DNA of 64,000 bases, taken from assembly GCF_905147045.1 (NCBI RefSeq), contig NC_065897.1, forward strand, positions 13,097,001-13,161,000. Reading direction: 5' to 3'. The position numbers and the translations under genes are program-made. The notes beneath the pieces are model-generated. The model made no database searches. It had not been told where the DNA came from and saw nothing but the letters and a program-made list of their open reading frames with translations. Each line of letters starts with the position of its first letter. The stretch's first letter is position 1. Below are positions 58,549 to 64,000 of this stretch, piece by piece. Origin of the DNA: Nymphalis io. Lineage: Eukaryota; Arthropoda; Insecta; Lepidoptera; Nymphalidae.

Positions 58549-60584
58549 AATAATATATAAATCGGTTGTATTCGCATTGCTGTCGTTTTATGTAAGCAAT
58601 ATCTAAAATAAGATTATATCTTTTTTATAGGAAAAAATAGTTTAAAAGTAAAAGAAAAAATAAAATAACATATAAGTTTTTATTCTTACTAAAACAAATC
58701 TTACATCGTATACTATATACACAAGTATATACAAGTATATACAAGTATAAACGTATACAAATTATAGTATAAAGAACTCTCAGTCTGATTTATTTATTTT
58801 TTGTGTTACTATCAATTAATCGCATAACCTTTGTTTAAATGAACCCTTTAATCAAATATTGAGACCTTTATTTACTCTTACCATATGTTATAAGACCAAT
58901 CAAAAAGTACGAATCACATCAAATATAACCTTTTACCACAAAGCGGTCAAGCCTTGTCAAAACATGACGAACAGTACCAGACAAAGTATAGAACACCATG
59001 CCTTGACCCGATGTAATAAGCAGGCACGCCCACTTAATTGTGTAGGATATAATGTTTACTGGCGAAATGTCAGTTCCTAAGAACGAGCCCACAATGGACG
59101 AATCATGAACGAGATATGAGATATGGTTTTGTCTGAAAAGACTCGTTATTCGTCGCAAATGTAGGTAATGGTTTATTTCCTAAGCGAAGATTCAATCTTC
59201 CATACTGTGAAACTATAAGCGACTCGTGTTATTTTTTTGAATGTTACCTATTTCATAATATATTTCTGGAAGGCAAACAAACAGCTACATTGGCCATATA
59301 AAAATTTACACCACTAATATGCCGCCGACCACAAAATTGTAGATGTCACTACGTCTTTTAGTCTATCATTACACTCACCCTTTCAACCGGATCACTGTAA
59401 ATAGGATTCTGTGTACAGCATTTAAAAAAGATAAACTAATAAATCGAATACATGGGTATTCAATTTCTCAATATCCACGCGAGTAACATTGCGGGAACCA
59501 CTTGTTTTATAAATAAACTTGAACAAGTATTATGTAGTAACAAAATCCAAACATTAGGGTAAATACAAACACTTGGGTAAATACAATAAAACTATCAATC
59601 AAATTATCTGAACAAAGTCAAGTGGGAACATTTAATTTATATTTTTTTTTCTATTATTATTTTTGTGATAGAATTAATTTTGAAAATATTTATGATTTCT
59701 GATCAATATTTTTTTATCTACCACGAAATCTGGAAAGGATATTAAAATATTTAAAAAAATCTCATGATACTATCTTACTAAAATTCATGCGAAAATGTTT
59801 AGTTGTTCATTGCTCAATTATGTTCAAACGATAATGTCAAGATTTGCTCGAGTACGCTCGAGTAATGCTTTTTCTTTATTTTGCATTAACAAAATATAAT
59901 TTTATTGCAATTTACGCCGACCGGGAAGACAGAATAACAGAATATGCTAAATATTATTTTTCGTTTTACATTAAGTTTCCATGCAGCAATAAAATTAAAT
60001 CGTTCACTTGAACAGAACCCTCTAGCCGTTCTAACGTTTCATTAGGTAACGCTTCGGCCAATTCATAACAATTATTCAGTGAAGCAAAGGTCGCGGTTCA
60101 AGGCAGAATGTTATCTGATAATCTGAGGTCACTTCCCTGAAGTTCTTGCAAAAAATGGATGTTTTTTTTTTTAATTTAGAAAACAACTCTATTAAAAAAT
60201 TTAAGTAAAAAAGGTATAGTCGTGCCGTACCAGTATACGTGTACCGTAATTCGTGTACACGTATTCTTAGTAGTAGGGCTTTGTCCAAGCCCGTCTGAGT
60301 ACCGTTTGAAAATTTATTATCTTATATATTATATTAAATAATACAATACCAATGGGCATTTTAAGTATATTACACAACTAGGTAATATCCACGACCTCGT
60401 TTGCACTTTTGATTTTATTATTTAAAAGACGCACAAACATGATTACGATACCCTCGAATTCGTACTGTATGTTGAAAAAAAATTGTTGAGCTTATAAGCC
60501 CATTATGGTCCCAATCGCTGAGTATAATTTATAACAAGCTTATAGTTAACAACTTACCGATGATCGATATGATAATGTACCTAT
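58549..60584. other. AT-rich intergenic sequence
   Basis: No gene is firmly supported. At about 58859-59160 there is a less AT-rich stretch open on both strands (a 79-codon minus-strand frame). An old retroposon B relic lies at about 59262-59404 and a 37-base B scrap at 60264-60300. Confidence 0.45.
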
Positions 60585-60585
60585 G

Positions 60586-60674
60586 TATATAAACGGCGTT
60601 TGACGCTGTGTTTACAACAGTTGTAGTAGTGGGTAACTTACTGAAATAAGACTTCCCATCCATTTTGAAGAGGT
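60586..60674 (+). promoter_or_regulatory. Candidate TATA promoter with noncoding first exon
   Basis: TATATAAA at 60586-60593, an initiator-like ACAGTTG at about 60617-60623 at the right distance, and a strong splice donor (GAGGTAAGG, GT at 60673-60674) give a possible 55-base first exon without ATG. It points toward the DCAF7 start codon 1.7 kb downstream, but could serve another transcript or be chance. Confidence 0.3.
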
Positions 60675-61424
60675 AAGGATTGCCTTATATAATAAATCAT
60701 GATTATTAGAAATCAGATAGGGATACGCGGTGCAGGCTGGTCTCCCTTAAGAATGACTCCTGTAATGCAATGCACAACCTGACAAACGCAGGTTTTCTTC
60801 CGACGTGACGTGAGTAAAAAAATATTTTAAATACTATTTGTTTTTATCGAAATAAAAATTGGAACATTACTATAATAATTTCTAATTCTTATAATATACA
60901 ATGTTTACTAATTGTTAGTATATATAATCAATGTATTGTAATTTTTAGCTGCAAGGTATGTATGTTACACTAGTAAGCCAAACAATATAAAAGAAATAGA
61001 AATGAAACAGCTCCTTTGTAGTGTTACATATTTCTGTTATCTAAATATAGTTGGTAACCTTGCACAATATATTATATCACTAGGCCCTAAATACCAGTTG
61101 ATGTAAGAAAGAAAGCCATGTCCTTAAATGGAGTTCAAAGCGTGACCTGCATTGATATTATCAAATTGCCGCCTAAAATTACGTAGGTCTACATAGCCGT
61201 AGGTATGAATCATATTTCTAAACCAATGATATTTATAGGGTCAAATAAATGTCAGTAAACTAAATATATATCGATGCAAAAATTTGAAAATATCTTGATT
61301 AAATTGAATAAGCAATAATGAGTTAACATGCTTAATATTTTTTTGGTTATACCTAACTATTATATATAAATACATCGTAAGAAACCCTGCATGAGTCTGA
61401 TTAAGTTTTGCTACTTACATATAT

Positions 61425-61712
61425 GGTACTGCCTGGTTGGTCTAAAAGCTATCTTATAAAGCTGAAGATACCAAGGTTATTTGTTCAAATCCAGGGACGG
61501 GACAATAAAAAGGTATCGGTTTTTCGCGTTAAGAAATAATCAGTAGGTAGTTATCTGTCAATTGGTAGTGATTATACTTCCGTGTCTCTGAAGCCGTTGA
61601 TTTTGTGAACTCTTTCCGGTCGTGTCGACTTGCAATCGCCTCAGATTATAAGAGTGATAGAATACAAAGTGTAATATACGTTCAGAATGGCCGCCTTAGC
61701 TTGAATCGGTCT
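61425..61712 (+). repeat. SINE-C copy
   Basis: Head CTGGTTGGTCTAAAAGC, B-box region TTTGTTCAAATCCAGGGACG, body CTCTTTCCGGTCGTGTCG, and 3' blocks CAGAATGGCCGCC and GAATCGGTCTATAAG. The family's (ATT)n tail is absent; a palindrome takes its place. Confidence 0.7.
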
Positions 61713-61743
61713 ATAAGATATGACCATGATGGTCATATCTTAT
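61713..61743. repeat. 15-bp near-perfect palindrome at a SINE-C end
   Basis: ATAAGATATGACCAT (61713-61727) is mirrored exactly at 61729-61743 around a single central G, at the 3' junction of the SINE-C copy. Confidence 0.85.
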
Positions 61744-62397
61744 ATAAGCCTTTTAAACAAGTTTTAATTGTACCGAACAAATACTAATTATTTCGCCAAA
61801 ATCCCATATAATGGAGAACAATGTAATACATAAAGAATATTATATTACAATGGCAATATTTTTTTCAGAAATAATAAATAAAGAAGTAATATAAGTAAAG
61901 AGGACTTTGTGATGCGCCCCACTACATTTTTCTAATTACTGAATATTTGCTGATATTTTAAAATAAATGCTATACAAATATTCTTGAACGCATAATATTA
62001 TAATGTTGGTAGCAATTTTAGTTCTTAAATGTTAAATGTCACTCTACTCACCTGTCAATTGACTAAAAATAATGCTGAAATTACATGTGTTAGAATTATA
62101 AATAACGCATTATTTATAAATAAAATAACTATTTAAATAAAATAATAACGAGTCTGTCTATAATAGTCATTAGATGCAGGCAAATTAAGATAACTTAACT
62201 CAAACAGTTTACTACATTAATACTGTTACTCAATCAAAACATTTTAACACTTACCGCTTCATTTATTTACATTGTAAACGATTGCTTAAAAAATAACTTT
62301 AAAAAAATAAATATTATTTATTATTAAAGTACAGTTTTCATTTTGACCGCGTAGTTTATAATAATTTGTGAGAATTTCTTCCTTTATTCCAAAAAAC

Positions 62398-64000
62398 ATG
62401 TCGATGCCACATAGCAGTTCTAGTACTACGAGTTCGAGCACTAAACGTAAAGAAATATACAAGTAAGTTCGATTAGTGATTTTTCATCCTACGTAGTACA
62501 TCCTTAGTTTTATTTGTAGATATATCTCGTATGTAAAACACCTCATGTATAAAAATATGGTTTCCTATTTAATATCTGATACAAATGTCAATAAAAAAGT
62601 CCTTGAATGTAATTTCCCAACATTGGAATAATTTCACCACAACAGTAATTACAATAAAATTTTGTCTCGAAAAGCAAGTTATATATATATAAATAAATTA
62701 TATAAAAAATATTGCTAAACTGATTTTCTTAGTTTCATGATATGTGATTAAATTTTAAACTAAAATTAATTAAATTTAATCTTCCACATGTTAAGTTCTG
62801 CAAGATAAATGTGTTGTAAATTTATATACGTTAGATAATAATTAATCTTTTAGATACCAAGCACCATGGCCGCTGTATTCCATGAATTGGTCGGTGCGAC
62901 CAGATAAAAGGTTTCGACTGGCACTGGGCAGTTTTGTTGAAGAATACAACAATAAGGTAAATGGGTACTAGCTTACATAAAATATCTATTCCTTGTACTT
63001 TCTAAATATATAATAATAGTTTAATCACCTTGTACCATAATTAGTATACATAGGAATTCTGACTATGAGTTTCTAAGGATATGCTCTGAGTGCCCTGAAA
63101 ACCCCATTGTTAAGTACTGGCATGTTATACATCGCGAACACAATAATAATTATGTAGTCTAATATTGTTTTAAGGATAAAGAGTTACAAGAATATAGTAA
63201 GAAATTTGTAATTTTTTGCTGTATCTCAATTGTATTGACCTTTGTTGTCTAAAAATAAATTATTATTATTATTATTATACATAGTACATTAATTATGTAT
63301 TTATAATAGATTATTATATATTAAACCATTGTTTATTCTTATAAGATTCTTATAGTTATAAAATCTAATAACAAGTATATGACACATTACCTGAGGGATA
63401 AAAATACAATTATAAAAGTAATATTTTCTTAAATCATAGTTTAGTTCTATATATTACTATATAATTAATTTAATATTTCATCTGAAAATTTATATACATT
63501 ATTTATTTAAACAGGTACAAATAATATCTCTAGATGAAGAAACAAGTGAGTTTAGTGCTAAAAGTACATTCGACCATCCATATCCCACTACAAAAATAAT
63601 GTGGATACCTGACAGTAAAGGTGTCTACCCAGATCTACTGGCTACTAGCGGTAACTATTTAACATTTTGATTTATCCTGGTAGTTTTTTAAATATATAAT
63701 ATGTGATATTATTTATTAATATAAGAATCTATTAAGGTTTATCGATGGTTTTTGTGAGTCCGTTCAATTACAGATATTAGAAGTGATTAATCACTTTGTA
63801 AATAAGATACAGTAAAGTTGGAATTATATACTTATATGTTGTCAATCAAAGTCGAGTGTAGTGATCCAAATGAGAAAAGTTGAGCTGGTTGTCGCTTAAA
63901 TCTGCATAAAACTTTTTCCAGGTGACTATCTCCGCATATGGAGAGCTGGTGAGCCTTACACCCTATTCGAATGTGTATTGAACAACAACAAAAATTCAGA
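62398..64000 (+). CDS. DCAF7: DCAF7 / wings apart ortholog, WD40 adaptor (5' part; runs off the window)
   Basis: A WD40-repeat adaptor that binds DYRK1/HIPK-type kinases and acts as a substrate receptor for CUL4-DDB1 ubiquitin ligase; it is cytoplasmic and nuclear and among the most conserved WD proteins. Four exons are visible, all with GT/AG borders: 62398-62462, 62854-62956, 63515-63650 and 63922 onward. Together they give about 127 of the family's usual 340-350 residues. A Ser/Thr-rich leader (MSMPHSSSSTTSSSTKRKEI) precedes the conserved start KRKEIYKYQAPWPLYSMNWS, then LALGSFVEEYNNKVQIISLD, STFDHPYPTTKIMWIPDSKG and DLLATSGDYLRIWR, the first WD-type strands. The leader is several residues longer than in vertebrate DCAF7. 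The ATG at 62398 is the only one before the conserved block except the in-frame Met at codon 3. The C-terminal repeats lie beyond the window. Confidence 0.95.
63247..63280. repeat. (ATT)n microsatellite in DCAF7 intron 2
   Basis: An ATT run follows a short AT-rich stretch. It resembles the (ATT)n tails of SINE-C, but no SINE body precedes it. Confidence 0.6.

Larger units (their letters stand above)
60675..62397. other. Sequence upstream of DCAF7
   Basis: AT-rich. It contains a SINE-C copy at 61425-61712 and a 15-bp palindrome at 61713-61743. The proximal promoter and 5' UTR of DCAF7 should lie in the last few hundred bases, but I see no clear element. Confidence 0.5.

Overview
The window is AT-rich, intron-bearing animal DNA from an insect, most likely a moth or butterfly (Lepidoptera). 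Three things suggest this: a Rebers-Riddiford cuticular protein gene, a DCAF7/wings-apart ortholog, and several hundred-base retroposon families of the kind that crowd butterfly genomes. The order-level call is inference; no species is assigned.

Layout. At the left (about 1.4-1.7 kb) is a GC-richer patch that could hold a minus-strand coding exon, followed by a short CRE-like tandem repeat. At 5.4-8.8 kb, on the minus strand, lies the best internal gene: a large cuticular protein with an RR chitin-binding domain and a long Pro/Gln-rich tail. Three exons are clear; the start-codon exon is uncertain. From 9 to 54 kb there is no convincing conventional gene. This stretch is a nested deposit of a tRNA-derived SINE (here 'SINE-A'), a poly(A)-tailed retroposon ('retroposon B'), a second tRNA-derived SINE ('SINE-C'), a short LINE-tail-like repeat ('repeat D'), one broken reverse-transcriptase LINE (22.3-23.2 kb), a TIR element with perfect 30-bp ends (28.1-28.4 kb), a probable solo LTR (44.8-45.1 kb) and several long hairpins.

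At 54.4-55.7 kb, plus strand, are two small ORFs encoding related single-pass membrane proteins (89 and 75 residues). About half the residues match without gaps over 33 positions around the C-terminal membrane segment. The second has a polyadenylation signal just after its stop. They look like a tandem duplication of an unrecognised gene and are the most interesting content here. A third small ORF of similar architecture, on the minus strand at 20.8-21.1 kb, may or may not be related.

At the right edge, from 62.4 kb, begins the plus-strand DCAF7/wap gene, with four exons visible before the window ends. Possible core promoters lie at 21.29, 39.31 and 60.59 kb; the last is followed by a splice donor. 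No operon-like or functional-cluster logic links the genes. No functional tRNA, rRNA or CRISPR array was seen.
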